Source: Thuidium tamariscinum
Lineage: Eukaryota > Streptophyta > Bryopsida > Hypnales > Thuidiaceae
DNA: 64,000 nucleotides
Reading direction: 5' to 3'
Assembly: GCA_947034885.2 (NCBI GenBank)
Contig: OX344749.2
Coordinates: 9,253,501 to 9,317,500, forward strand
Shown: piece after piece, positions 44,776-57,771 of the stretch
Layout of the letters: each line of letters begins with the position of its first letter
How positions within the stretch are numbered: position 1 is the stretch's first letter
Position numbers and translations under genes: made by a program
The notes under the pieces: model-generated
Seen by the model: only the letters and a program-made list of their open reading frames with translations
What the model was told of the DNA's origin: nothing
Database searches by the model: none

Positions 44776-45416
44776 GGCCATGCTGGAGGCAGGTCCCCAA
44801 ACTTCGAGGGACGTGAGTAGTATATTGGACAGTACTGTAGACGCAGCGCGCATACCAACCCCCTCCTAATCATTGAAATGACGGCTGGCCAATGGCAGCC
44901 ACGCAATTTCCTTTGACCACAAGAGGGGTCAACGGAAATAGTGCCCTTCGGCTGCATGATAAAATGTACTGCAGACCAATGAATGGGGAGTACCGGCATT
45001 TAGTTACGACCTAGCTGGTTGGTTTTGAGATTTTCCAATTGAGATAGAAAAGTTTCGGCAGAGGTTCCGGATGAAAAAATAAAAATTCGGAAATGGACTG
45101 GAGAGCAAAATATGATGTTGGCTTTTTGCCGTCCACTTTAAGAAAATTTGGGAAAATTACCGATTCAAAATACATGATTCCAGTTTTTAGCCGGCCGGGA
45201 TTGTACTTTGTAGGAAATTTTTTATATAGTAAACTAAGTACTAAGGTACATACTACATAATATTCTATCTGAAGAATTTACAGACCATAACTTTAGTACT
45301 TCACTAAGACTCTGAGGCAACAACTCACTTATTCACAAATGACTTTTAGCTTACCTGCTCAAATGTTTAGCTGGTCTACCAGAGTAACCAGATGTCCAGA
45401 CTTACAGTAAGCTTAC

Positions 45417-45820
45417 AGCATCCCCACGGGCTGTACACAAGAGAGGCGCAGTCATGGAATCCTTTTTGAACCATTTAAGAAGGCCGGGCCTGGGCAAATG
45501 AATTTCTCCCACCCCAACATGCCAAATGAGCACATAAAACAATCAATTCCGAAATTCAAGGCACTTTACCATGGATTCCAAGAAAACAAGCTGTTAGTTA
45601 ATGGTAAAGCATCTCAAAAATAGGAATTAAATTTAAAGAAAGGCACACCAAGCCTAGACAAGTTTTATCCATTTGGCCGGGTCATTCTTAAATTTGACCG
45701 AGCCTAGCGTTTCTTTTTGTTTGGTCGTACTTTCCTTGGGGCAGTTTATTCGCATGGCCCAGCCATTCCCCAAGTTATCCCATTGCTTGAGTCACTCCCT
45801 GAGGCCTGTGGGGATGCTCT
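45417..45820. mobile_element. Group M MITE (M2)
   Basis: The left end CAGCATCCCCACGGGCTG and right end GGCCTGTGGGGATGCTCT form an imperfect inverted repeat of the group M type. Length is about 404 bp, matching the inner copy at 58020. Confidence 0.55.
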
Positions 45821-46401
45821 CAAGAGTCCATCTTCTTACAATCAGGTATCCATTTCACAACTTCCAACTCGACAGTTCTAAATGCCTACACTATTTCGGA
45901 GCCCTTTCATATATCAACATCATGAAACAGGGAATAAACTCATGTTATTTGATTCTTGTAAATGGTGGCTTCTTCTCACTCTTCCCCCCATCTCTTTTGC
46001 TCATCATGTTTTGATTCTTGTAAATGTGAACGTTGTGAGCTTGTCATACTAACCAGGCTTTCGAAAATGCATAGACCCTATTTTAGATTGGTGCATTTTC
46101 AGAAGGTTGAATCCCTCGCCCTAAATTGGTAGGGCAATGCCATGTTTAAATCCTACCAAGGATAATGCTTATGAACATTTTTTAAACAAAACAAAGCCAT
46201 CTCAAGAATCACAAAAAAAAAAAGATTACAACTAACTAAATTCTCACCCTCAAGGAAAATTTCCGAGTGGAATTAGACAATGGCAACAATGCCACTGGGG
46301 AAAAAAACATTCTAGGAAATTGACTGCCCAATTTTGGAAACCCCAGCATACTTTCAACCAATTTAAAAAAAACCCAGGGTGGATAAAACTTTGATAGAAA
46401 T

Positions 46402-46700
46402 CTACCGTTTGGCCCACAGAACTCCTCGGACTATGCTACAGACTGCATAGTAGTGGACAACTTGAGCCTTGAGGAGAGAATTGGGGATGGCAAATTGAGA
46501 TCGAACGGCTTTAACCCTGTCTGTAAAGGCTACTGCAAACACAGAGTGTCCAATGGATGACAAAGAATTCTTGCACGTAAGATAGAATTTTAATTGTTCA
46601 TCTTTGGAATTTTGTGCACTGAAAGAAGAGGTCATGAATAGTAGTTTGATCTTCAATAAATACTTTAGAAAAATTTTAAGCAAATGATTAGTACAATTTC
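46402..46700 (-). repeat. Decayed repeat shared with 55040-55200
   Basis: On the minus strand it reads AAACTACTATTCATGACCTC, then GCACAAAATTCCAAAGATGA, then CAAGAATTCTTTGTCATCCA. The + strand at about 55040-55160 carries the same phrases. Neither copy keeps a consistent reading frame against the other, so this is probably a transposon or gene relic. Confidence 0.45.
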
Positions 46701-46758
46701 AAAAAAATAAGGTTTCCAAGTTTTATTGGCTATTTTCCTTTAATTCCCCTGTTGAGTG

Positions 46759-47491
46759 GGGTGATTGCAAGAAAGACCGGTACTATTTTGCGTCACACTT
46801 TGAATGACGGAGTTGTTATTGATTATAACTTTTAAAGTATGAACCATATTAACTTGAAATTTTGAATAAATATTTTTGACATGACAACAATTAAATCCCT
46901 TATTTTTTAGAAATTTTCAAAAATCATTTTATAATTAAATTTCAATTAAGCTAATTTGTCACACTTTGCGGTTTAGGGGTTTTTAGTACTGGGGAGCATC
47001 CAAAATTAATGATCTAAAGCTGAAATTTCTGTTGCCTATTCCCATACTAGGTAGGCATATTTCTACCAAAGGAAATCTTAAAAATCATTATTCTCTTTCC
47101 TCTACATATGTGCGAACAAGCCTCCCTTGCGCGCATACTTTTGAACATTTAAGATGGTTTTGAGATCATTCTTTGGTGAAATCTCTTCATCATAAAGTTC
47201 TCCCCAATTTCCAATTTTTAGTTTTTTCTTAAAATTATTTGTCCTATTTTTTACAAATTAAAATGTCAAAGTACCTATTTTCATGAAAATTTGCACTTTT
47301 CTAGTTCTCCTACTTAGAGAATTTTCCTACACTTTTACTTCCTAGGGTACCTTCTTCTTAGAGGTATATACCTAAAACATATTTTTTACATTTAAAAAAA
47401 ATTATTTTTCTAATTATACAGTACTCCCAAAAATTTCAGCAGTATTGTGGAAAACGCTACATAAATCGGTCGGCCTTTCTTGCAATGACCC
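46759..47491. mobile_element. Group K MITE (733 bp), second copy
   Basis: The left end GGGTGATTGCAAGAAAG and right end CTTTCTTGCAATGACCC are an inverted repeat matching the ends at 5356-6093. The length is nearly identical, and the interior matches in reverse (TTCTCCTACTTAGAGAATTTT). The flanks AGTG and GGTG may be a worn 4-bp duplication. Confidence 0.65.
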
Positions 47492-49790
47492 GGTGGGGGA
47501 TTTTTTCCCTTTTTTTCTTTTTTCTTTTTTCTTCTCTTGAAATATGAGTATTGAAGAATACAATGCAAGAATTTCCATCAAGAAAGGAGGCTTCTTTCAA
47601 GCCAAGTTTCAAGCCTGCAACTACACTATTTTATTTTGATACCCCTCCACCATCATCCAGTTGTTTAGGGTCATCTTGGACAATTGAATTGTTTTCTTAA
47701 GCTCAAATTCTACTTATTTTCTAATTTTTACACCAATTTTTTTTTAATTATAGATTTTTTCATTGTTTCTCTCTACCAATGTTTCCAAATTGCAACTACT
47801 TTTTTCCCTAGTTCCACCAGTAGTAACTTTGATCTAGCTACTATTTCTTCATGAACATTGGAAGTAAGGTCATATCACTCCATTGGGGATCCCATTGGGA
47901 ATTATGGATGATGGTTCTCTTAGCGTTTTTTCAATCATATTAACCTTCTTTCATCTAAAAAAAAGTTCACGACCCTAAAATATTTGATTTATTGATATTT
48001 AGAAGAGAAAAAAAAAAGTGGGATCTATAATAAATATTGATAAATATTAAAAGTACATCTTCAATATTGCAAGAAATAGCATGGCATGTTCAAAGTTAGG
48101 ATGAAAAGCAAAGAATTGAGGTTTGAACTTAATGCATCAAAGCCAACATCCTAAACCATGCCTCTCACAATAATATCCTTTGAAGCTTGTTGTATTGAAT
48201 GGTAGATTTTTCAATTCCATATGACTAAAGGCCAATCGCCAAGGCATGTTACAAAAAACAAATTTATAAACAAAATAAAAGATATCTCTTTCATTCAAGA
48301 TTATGTGTGTTTGGATGGGTTGCAAAGTTTTACATGTTCCGAGTTTGTGCATTTTTGAAAGTAAGAAATACATTCAACACTTTTCTAAAAGTGACAAATA
48401 TATCCATTTGCTTCTTTATTTTGCAAGATTGAGATATCCAATCTATGCATCACAATTCGAATTTGAAGTAGTGAATTTTATACTCCAAGTTCATTGATTT
48501 GATTACTTGGAAGCTAGTTATAGTAACCCCTAAAATCCTAAGTGCCCCCTTGGGGCACATTCGAAGGTTTAAGCAAGCGAAGGATTTTTTTTTCAATGAC
48601 TTTAGCTAGCTATCTTAAAATGACTTTTTTGCATTATAGAAGTTATTTTATTAAAAATCCAAATAGTATAATCTTGGAGACAAACATTTGGAGTACATTG
48701 AGAAATTTCAAGAATTTTTAGGATGCTTATAGTCAGACAAAATGGTTTCATTTTCAAACCTATCCAGTAGGGATGGTAAAGTTTTGACCCCACTTAGAAT
48801 GAAATCTTTGCACTAAAGGTAATTTTTTTGGTAATTTTATACTATATCATGCTAATTACATACATTCCAATTTTGACAATAAGACAACCCTACAAAGAAG
48901 ATGGATGTCTCCATCTTGTGTCAAAATTTTAGAACCATCCGTTCATTTTTTCCTTCATCAACAACTATCCAAATTCCCATATTGAATTGACATTTGACCC
49001 TTCAAGTAGATTAAACTCAAATATCTTGCCCAAATTGTGAAGCTACTTTTAATGAAATTTATTTTTAACATTCTTACACTAGTCTAGTCTAGGATTCTAT
49101 GTTTCCATGTGAAAAAACCAAAGAATTTTTTTTTCTACTTTTTGTAATAGAGACAATAGTTTTAAGTGGATTTTGATGAAAAAATCTTTGAAATTTAGGG
49201 ATTAATATTCAAATTTTTTGTGATGAGTGGGATTTAATCAATGACATTGTAAAAAGCATAAAAGATATTTATGAACATCATTCAAAAGAATGTTACATTA
49301 ACCTCTATGATTACTAGCGTCTATTGAGTGGATTATAGGTATCTTTATGAATTTTAGAAAGATTATTTATATAATTTAAAAAAAAATTGGATGCTCTTCA
49401 ATGATGTGACTAGCATGTGGTGCTTCATGATTTTTGTGTAAGACTCTAAATCAATTCATTGAGGATGAGATGAAAAGAAAAACTCAACAAAAAAGATCTC
49501 ATATCTAGATTCTTCTCAAATTATATTTCATGTCATCAATTAAGATCCAAATCTACATTCCCCTTTCTTAATTTTTCTTTTTAGAAGATAAACTTAAAAT
49601 GCGTTAGGGAATGGAAAATATTTTCAATTAAACTTGTTTTGGAGAATTGCTTGAATTCAATTTCAATGAAGGACGTTATATTCTCTCTTCCTTTGACATT
49701 TTCTGACTTTCCCACATAAGAAAAAAATCCATGGGTCAATATATAGTATTTTGGAAGGTTTTTTTTCTCTTCATCTAAATTTAACCCCTA
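47492..49790. other. AT-rich intergenic stretch
   Basis: A TTTTCT-type pyrimidine run lies at about 47505-47535. No gene is supported; frames are short and lie in AT-rich DNA. Confidence 0.4.
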
Positions 49791-50703
49791 AAGGATCAAG
49801 GCCATTTTTTTCCAAAAAACTCTCAAAACTGCCATTCCTGTTGCATTCAACCATGAAAACAAAAAAATATTTTTAAAAATAATTTAACCATAGGTTCTTG
49901 TACTTAACTTGACTGAGATCACGTGCTAAAAATTTTATGAAGCTTGACCGTATAGATTAGAATATATGAGCATTCAAAGTTGGAAATACAAGTTTTTTTG
50001 AATTATGGTTTGCAATTTCAAATGACTTTGACCGCCATTTGTAAAAAAATTTGCACTATAGAACTTGAATTTATAATTTTTTGTGTTAAAAAATTGAGTT
50101 GAAAATCTTGAAAAAAAATTCACTCAAAAAACACTTGATTTCCATTCTTCAAAAAATTATTAAGTAGATGTATGTCCAAAATAGAAAGAAAAACTAAATG
50201 GTTGATAACTCTAACATGGGATTGAAATACAATAATCCCAACAGTGAGATTGTTCTAGCAAGCAAAATTGACCTTGTCCAACAATTGTTTTTGAAATTTT
50301 GAGAAAATTGCATTCAGAAATGAGTCTTGTAAGTTATTTTTTCAAGAAGATGTTTAGATTGCCCGAAAAACAAAATTATCCATAACTTTTCATTATCAGT
50401 CCAAATAGAATGAATCAAAGCTTCACATGTAGGCAAAAAAATATTATTTCAGAAAATAAAATTTAATAAACTTTTGACTTTTTGCAAAAAATATTTTTGC
50501 CTACTAAATGAAAATTTGGGCTTTTTGTGGTATAACTTTTGCTCTAAATCACCAATTGAAATAAAAATTACATTCCCACAAAGCTAATTAGTTTTTCTAC
50601 CTTGTGAGAAAGTTTCAAAAGGTTTCACCAAAAATTGAAGTCATAGGGACCTGCCCAAAATCCACTTTGTCCATTGAGGGGACAATGGTCCTTTAGTAGT
50701 TAA
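49791..50703. mobile_element. Group J AT-rich element (J2)
   Basis: The left end is TTAACCCCTAAAGGATCAAG. The right end GGTCCTTTAGTAGTTAA is its imperfect inverse. Internal phrases (CAAAACTGCCATTCCTGTTG, ATGAAGCTTGACCGTATAGA) recur at about 51880-52010. Confidence 0.5.
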
Positions 50704-51834
50704 GCAACGTAATTGATATTTTTTGAATTTGACCTTTAACCCAATGAAATGAAGCTTATTAGGTCTAATTCCCACTCCAGCTAAAAGCATTAAAAGATCC
50801 TAAAAGTGAATGTTTTATTGCAATTTAAACTTTGAACTTAGTGCAATAGGTGATGATTTTTTAATTTTAGAATGATATAGTAACTTTCTTAAACTACATC
50901 TATACAATAATATATAGAAAGAGAAATATCCAAATTTCCAATTCCAAAATTTTAAAGCATAATTTGTATTTGATATGAATTCTTTTTCACATTTTTCAAT
51001 AGTTCATAGTATTTTCAAATTCTTTTAAAAAAACTTCAATTTTTTAAGATTATGTAGTTACATCTCAAAGAAAAAATTCAATCATATAAATTTTCAAAAT
51101 AGGAGCATACAAAATTATGGACTTTGAAGTTTGAAAAGTGATCATAGGCTTCTCCATCCTTAACCCTAAAAGGACAAAGCCTATAATTATACAATTTATT
51201 TCAATTTTCTGATTTTGTTTCCTCTATTTTGTAGCAAATTTTCTTTGAAATTTTTATCTTGAATTTTTCAAAGATAGAATTGCATGCATGCCTTCTACAT
51301 ACCATAAAATTTTCAGATTTATTGGTGATGAGTTGAAATTATCATGCATTTTTGAAGAAGGAAATAAAATCTTAAATCTATAAAATTGACTCAATTTTTC
51401 GAAATTCTCATCAGAAGTGTATATTATAATAAAAAAAATTATAAACCATTTTAATCTTTCATATTATTTTATAAATAGAAATTTAATAGACCATATAGAT
51501 TCAATGTTCAATTTTTTAGTGAAATATTTTGAAATATTTTTGAAGACTGCTTGAAATCTTCATGTAGTGCCTAAAAAAGATTTTGTTTTCTTCATTTCAT
51601 TTGCTAAAATCAAATTCAAAATAGACCACTTTCATAGGTCAATTTTAGAGCTAGTATAAAAAGCCAAAAGTTATCCAATACACTATTAGGCGTCATTGAT
51701 GGCTCATACATTCAAATTCGTACAAAATATGGAAGACATCAAGAATGACATTATTTTGAAACACAACAAATAAAAAAGAACAAGTGTACTATCTACCAAG
51801 AAAAAAAATAGATGAACAAATGTTCATTTGCATC

Positions 51835-52190
51835 CTTTGCCCTTTAAAGACTCAAGACCATTTTTCAATAAAGAAATATTCAAAATTGCCATTTTTGTTG
51901 CATTCACCCAAAAATTTCTTTATTTAGAATCTATTCATACGTCTTGTACTTTACTTGTTTGTGATGACATGGTAAAATTTTCATTAAGCTTGACCATATT
52001 GATTGTAAGATATTTGCTTTCAAAGTTGAAAAAAAGAGTTTTTTTGAACATTGATCACAATCATAGATGACTATGATTGCCATTAGTAGAAGATTTGTCA
52101 ATATGACTTTGAATTTAAAATTCTTTTACTAAAGGATTCGACTTAAGAGTCTAAAAAAACAAATACAAAAATCCTCCTTGACATCATTCT
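51835..52190 (+). mobile_element. Group J left-end fragment (J3)
   Basis: Begins CCCTTTAAAGACTCAAGACC and continues with a body like J2 (AAATTGCCATTTTTGTTGC, TAAGCTTGACCATATTGATT). It is interrupted where another group J-type end starts at 52193. Confidence 0.45.
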
Positions 52191-52192
52191 TC

Positions 52193-53330
52193 ACCCTTTA
52201 AGGACCAAGAAGATACAATGTTCCCTTCTCAGTTTTCTAATGAAAAAATTCTAGGAGGGTGAAACAAATCTCAATATTTTATAAACTACAATCTCATAGA
52301 ATAACAAATTCACATGCTTGATAAATTTTTTGTTTTTAGATTTTGAATGTGAGGAGTATTTAAAAGTTTGCTTAAGAAATTCAATCCAATAGAAAAAGGG
52401 AGTGAATATAATGTTTCGTAAAGAAAGGGGTAGTAGAGATGGAAATAAATAAATAAAATAGGACATTTTTAGTGTTTACTCTACACAAAAAAACAAAGTT
52501 TGAAGAATTTTCTTTTCAATTTTTTCTTTTTAGCAATTTTTAAAATAAAAAGTTCAATTTAGTGTGATGAAAAACACAAATTAATTAGAATGGTTCCAAA
52601 TTTTTCGAAAATTTTCCAAATAAATTTCAAAAAAATACATTATTTTAAAGCCTCCATGTTTGTGTAAATAGCCAAATAGAGCTTCCTTACAAGTGCACTT
52701 CTAAATATTGAAGGTTTTTTCTACTTCATTTTTTTGGTAAAATCTATTTATCATGGAGTCTTTAGAAAATGAAAATTTTTAGTTTTTTGTATTCATGGGT
52801 TTTTATTTATTATTAATTTATACTCATTGTATCCATCTTCTCTGATAAACTATCTTTCTTTTGCATAGTATTATTTTGTACTTTCAAATAAATATAGTAC
52901 TCACAATAATACGTGTAAGAGTCGATTTTTCAGATTAACGACAAAGAATGTTTTCTTTTGTAATATTCATAGTATTCTCAAAATTTCTAATATTAAACCC
53001 AAAAATTGAGGGTTGCTATTATGTGAGATTGTGAGCCTAAGAGTATAAGCTCAATAACCTAAAAGACTATATACTATGGTCTATGTGTCTATAACATAGA
53101 AATTTTCTATAATTACAATATGACTATGGTTTGGATACCTATATTATAAGTGTCTATGTTATAAGCACCTTCAATGGTAGTATTATATCTATTCATATAT
53201 ATACTTAGGGCTTATATGCTCACATTTAAGCATTATTGTGTAGAAACTATAGTTTTGGCAAAACACTAAAGAAAACGGTTGACCTTTCTTACACCCACAC
53301 AAGCACACACCTTTGGTCCTTAAGGGATTA
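52193..53330. mobile_element. Group J-type AT-rich element (J4)
   Basis: The left end is ACCCTTTAAGGACCAAGAAG and the right end CTTTGGTCCTTAAGGGATTA, an inverted match of about 16 bases. The interior is AT-rich with no coding frame. Confidence 0.5.
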
Positions 53331-53689
53331 AGAGGTTTGAGAATTATGACCATTAAGGTGAACCAAGCCATTTTTGTTCATTGCCTCATTCCATCATGGC
53401 ATCATCCTACTTTTTGTCACAAAACTCATCTAAATCCATTCATCCAAATCTATTCTATCATCCAAATTTCAACATGTCAATCTTTTAATAGTGATTTCTT
53501 AAGTATGACAAGATACATGGAAAAATGGTTAATATAAGTTGTTTACAAGATGTTCATGACTTCATTCTACAAATGGTTTTATAATTTAGGGCAAACCACT
53601 TCAAAAATTGAAAGAAATAATTATTTTAATTGAAAAATTATAATTCCACTTGGGTTTGATTCATGACACATGCATACACCTTTCAAAAA

Positions 53690-54980
53690 TATATGTTCCT
53701 CTAGGAACAGGCCCCAAGGTCTTCCGATTGCTCCTCCTTGCACGGTCATAGGGTTCTCTACCTTCCCCCCCGCCAGTTTCGAAGAAACTCTGCACCGATT
53801 GGAGGCGAGGATGTCATCCCCGCGCCAGTCGAGTCCGACTGCCCAGCGCCGTCATCAAAAGTCGGTGGTCAATGCCAGTGAGCCCCAGCGAGTCCCTTCC
53901 GTGAGTTCCGTCCCCTTGTTGTGCAAATCCATGCTGTGGCACTGGCAGTGCGGACAGCCTACGAAGGTAACCTGCAGAGAGCAACTCTGCCTAGACTCAC
54001 CGAATAATAAGTTCCACACGTACACGTACGAACTGATGACACACTCTTCACCACGACTGCAGATTCGTTAGCGCCCTCGCAGGCCCAGATTCTTCCCACA
54101 ACTGAGTTAAAGCCTCCCTTCTTAAACACACATGACTGAAAGGGTTCAGGGTTGAAAGTCTTTCTCTCTGCAAGTTGGAATCCACGGAACCATCTGAAAG
54201 GACCGTACCTGAATCCCCGCCCTCTTTCCGGAACCTACGACGAAGCTTATTGTTGTATGTTCCATACTCTCAGTATTATTATAAAATACAGTCTACCGCC
54301 ACGTCATTCTGGATTCCTCAATCACTTGATGCACTCAATCACTCCGTTCCGTTCCAGGTTGGACGAGGTGCTGGGAACTTCCTTCGTGCAGAGAGGACAA
54401 AGTTTTCCCATATACGGAAGATGTCGACGATCCGGACAAATCGCTTCCTTTTCAGAGACGGAAGTGGGGCGAGCAAGCCAAGCGAGCTGCCTGCGAGGTC
54501 GAGCTACAGTAGCTGGATCGATTCTCTGCAGCAGGGGCCAGGGGCTGCGACGGCAACGACGCGACGCAGATAAGCTTGACGGACTCGGAGGTCTTCAGTT
54601 CGGCTGGGTGTCCGTCATCACTTGGACGACGGAAGGATCAGACTGATGACTTCATCCGTCTGGCTGATGTGGGAAGACCGTAGCGTTACCGACTGGAGGG
54701 GGTAGGCTGGGCCGACTCCGATCTAGTACTCTACTGTAGAGACCTGCCTGCATCGACGGTGCTGAGTGCACCGCAGCTGCAGGATCTGGACAACCGTGGA
54801 TTCGAATATTGAAAGGAATCTCCTCGTTTTCAAAGTGAAATTGGAACAGGCGAGTTGTGACACCTGCATGGAGAGCTGCTCCCCAATCAACTTTGCTATC
54901 AGGAATACCGGTATAGCAGCCTCAAGTCAGGAATTCCGTCTTTACACTGAATTGAGACTTGCTTAGCATTGTTAACCCTG
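53690..54980 (+). pseudogene. GC-rich island, possible decayed gene
   Basis: This roughly 1.3-kb block is clearly GC-richer than its AT-rich surroundings. Frames of 133, 164 and 132 codons overlap on +, none with a secure ATG. One + frame from about 54420 to 54960 reads protein-like between four internal stops (TAG, TAG, TGA, TGA), for example ISLTDSEVFSSAGCPSS and RKDQTDDFIRLADVGRP. That pattern would fit a pseudogene, but no family is recognised and the stop density is not far from chance. Confidence 0.3.
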
Positions 54981-55039
54981 CTAGGGTGGGCTAGTCTCTA
55001 TGGAAATTATGCTTTATGCTTTGGGAAACCGTGCTAATC

Positions 55040-55200
55040 ATCTACTTCAAAAAAATTCAAAAGTATTCATTGGAGACCAAACTACTCTTTATGACCTCAT
55101 CCTTTTTGCACAAAATTCCAAGGATGAACAATTGTAATTGTGTCTCACCGATGCAAGAATATTTTGTCATCCATCAGACATTTATTAGTGCCTGCAACGT
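55040..55200 (+). repeat. Decayed repeat shared with 46402-46700
   Basis: Contains AAACTACTCTTTATGACCTC and GCACAAAATTCCAAGGATGA in + orientation, matching the minus strand of the 46.5-kb copy. Confidence 0.45.
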
Positions 55201-55428
55201 CGTTACGGTTAACAAATGTTGAATTTTCTTTTGCTTTTACGAAGTGGGAGCCCCAACATGGCAATTTTCTAGTCAACCAATGATTCTTTTGCAATTTTCA
55301 ACTTAGCCAATGAAACTAGTGTTCACTTTGCCAATGACTCTTCACAAATTATAAATAAGTTTACTCTTAGGCATATCCCTTGGGAGGCATTATCCCTCCT
55401 CCATTTGAAGAAAAATGGTTGAGGCTTA

Positions 55429-56072
55429 TTAACCCCTGAAGGACCAAACTACGTTTCTTTTGGCAACATGGCGATTTGGGGCAACTCATTACGGATGGAT
55501 TTTTTAGTTTTTTTTTCTTTGAAATTCTTTCTTAGATTCAATTTTTCATATTTTTGAAAAAAAATATAAATATTGGGTGTATATTGTTTAACACAAAATT
55601 ACAACCATTGGAATTGTCTTCTTTTAACTCTATAAATAAATTGTTAATAATTTAGTATTTTGGCTCATTTTCTACTTCTTTTTGCATACTATTTTTTTCC
55701 TATATGTTGTACAATTCTAAATGATCTCAAAATTTTCAAGCATATAGCCAAATTCACTTGGAAAATAAATCCAAAGAGTTACAATCATTTTTGGATATTT
55801 TTCCATACAAATACGGTCTTTTGAAGTGTAATTGCCCGGATTTCCGTAGTGGTAAAAAAATGTTTTTTGTCACTTCAATCACTAATATCTTGCAATCTAC
55901 ACGGCAGAAACTGCTAGAAAATTTTCTACATCTTCTTAAACTTGTGCTCTAAAAGATCCTACAGTTATTTTGGTCCAAAAACATTTTTTTCTTAAAATTT
56001 GGTAGTTGTCTAAAAAATGACAGGTTTGAAGTGTTTTTGGTAAAAACATAGTCAAAAACCTTTAGGGGTTAA
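55429..56072. mobile_element. Group J element (J6, 644 bp)
   Basis: The left end is TTAACCCCTGAAGGACCAAA. The right end CCTTTAGGGGTTAA is its inverted match. The interior is AT-rich with no coding frame. Confidence 0.55.
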
Positions 56073-56819
56073 TAATGTTCTAAGTGACGGGTCATTGCAA
56101 TATAGCCCCTTCAATGCCCTTCAGGTTGATAAATTTGTATCATGAATGAGACACAATGGTATAATAGAGAAGATGTGGTAATGACATGTTGATGCTTAAT
56201 ACCACAATTGTAGAAATGATAAGATGAATAGATGCTTACCATAGGAAATGTACTAAAATTATTGCATATTATATTAATGTGGGAGTTGTATGCTTGCCAA
56301 AGTTCAAAGGTAGAAGATGGGGGATGAATAGATGATTTAATTTTATAATCCTAATACAAATTGTTATTGTCAATGTTTGTACTAGTTCTAGTATTGATAG
56401 TTGAACTTCAAAAACTCAATACTAATTCTGCAAGAGTTAAAGAAAAATATGGTTAAAAGTAGGCTAATAACAACTTCATCTTCATTTTCAAGAAATTTTT
56501 GTTGTTAAATGTTTAAAAGATTTACAAGCTCTTTCAAAAGTAGAACAATTAGTCTAGAACAATTAGTCTTTAAAGGATGCTTTTAGCACCTTCCACCCTT
56601 GATTTGATATGATGTATATATGCGTGAGTCTGTGAGATGACCTATTAGAGCTAGGATTCAACATTATTGTAGGAACAAGAAGCTTGCCTTAGCCTTACTA
56701 CATTGGAGAATATTTAACCCTTAAATTTTTTGGCCAATTTCAATGTGTTTTAGACCTTAATTTTGTAAGTTTCAAAGAATTGAGGCTCAAGTAAGATGAG
56801 TCAATTTTTAGGCAAAATT

Positions 56820-57560
56820 AATTGTAGTAAGGTAAGTAACCAAAAAGTGCCACAAATTGCCACTAAGCCTAATTAAAAAAATTCTTATTGGCAAGTCAAA
56901 AGAGGGTTTCAACACACTGAATGTAGTAAAGAATGCAACATTTGGGTAATGATGTAATGTATGCAAAAGTTATGAAAAAATAAAGTTGGACTCTAAAAGC
57001 ATTCCTTCCACATAGGTACATAACTAAGTTTGGAAATGTACACAGATTTAACTGTGAAACGCTAGGCCTATAACCACCAATTTCAGGCCTCACTGTACGT
57101 CACTTAGTTTGTTGCCATTTTGTAGCTAGATGTCTATGAAAATTTTTATTTTTATTTTTCAGAGATGAAATTACATGTCCTCTATACTTTACAAAAATTT
57201 CAGATTTTTTTGAGGAAAATTGTAATTTCTGAAATTTTTTGAAGAAAAACTGAAGAAAAAATCATATCAAGTAGAAAATAATTTCAAAAAATCTCAAAAT
57301 TTCACCATGTGTAAACATTACAATGAAAAACATCATGGTGTAAAGTGATTTGCCGTGTACATCTATAACTAGAATGTAGTGAACATTAAAAATACACCGA
57401 AAGTTCAAACTGCAATAAAATACTCAATTTTATGAATTTTTCCAAAATTCCAATTGGAGAAGAAACTAGCATAGAGTACCTCCATTTCATTTGTTGGGCT
57501 CAAATTCAAAAAAGTCATTTTCAAGGAGAAATTTCAGATTTACTCAATTTCTCAGAATAC
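56820..57560 (-). mobile_element. AT-rich region inverted with respect to the interior of 62675-63614
   Basis: Shared phrases in reverse include ACCATGTGTAAACATTACA against TTTAAATGTACACACATGGT, ATCATGGTGTAAA against TTTACACCATGAT, and CCAAAATTCCAATTGGA against TCCAATTGGAATTTTG. The left side has a TAAGGTAAGTAACC that may be a worn group A end. Confidence 0.45.
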
Positions 57561-57771
57561 ACTAAAATGGCAAATTTTGCCATCCATTTTTCTTAATTAC
57601 TTCTCAACTACATGAAAAAAAACATCAATTACACTAAAAATTCAGTTGGACACTCTTTGTAACTCAACATGAAAGGTCATTGGAAAAAATGGGTGGAAAA
57701 ACTACTATTGAGGCCTTTTGCTAGGCTAGCAAAGTCAACTGAAAGCTACAAAATGACAATCTTCCCGCTTA

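Noticed and set aside
46080..46180. tRNA-like phrase GTTTAAATCCTACC
   Set aside because: It resembles a T-loop, but I could not pair an acceptor stem, D arm or anticodon arm around it.
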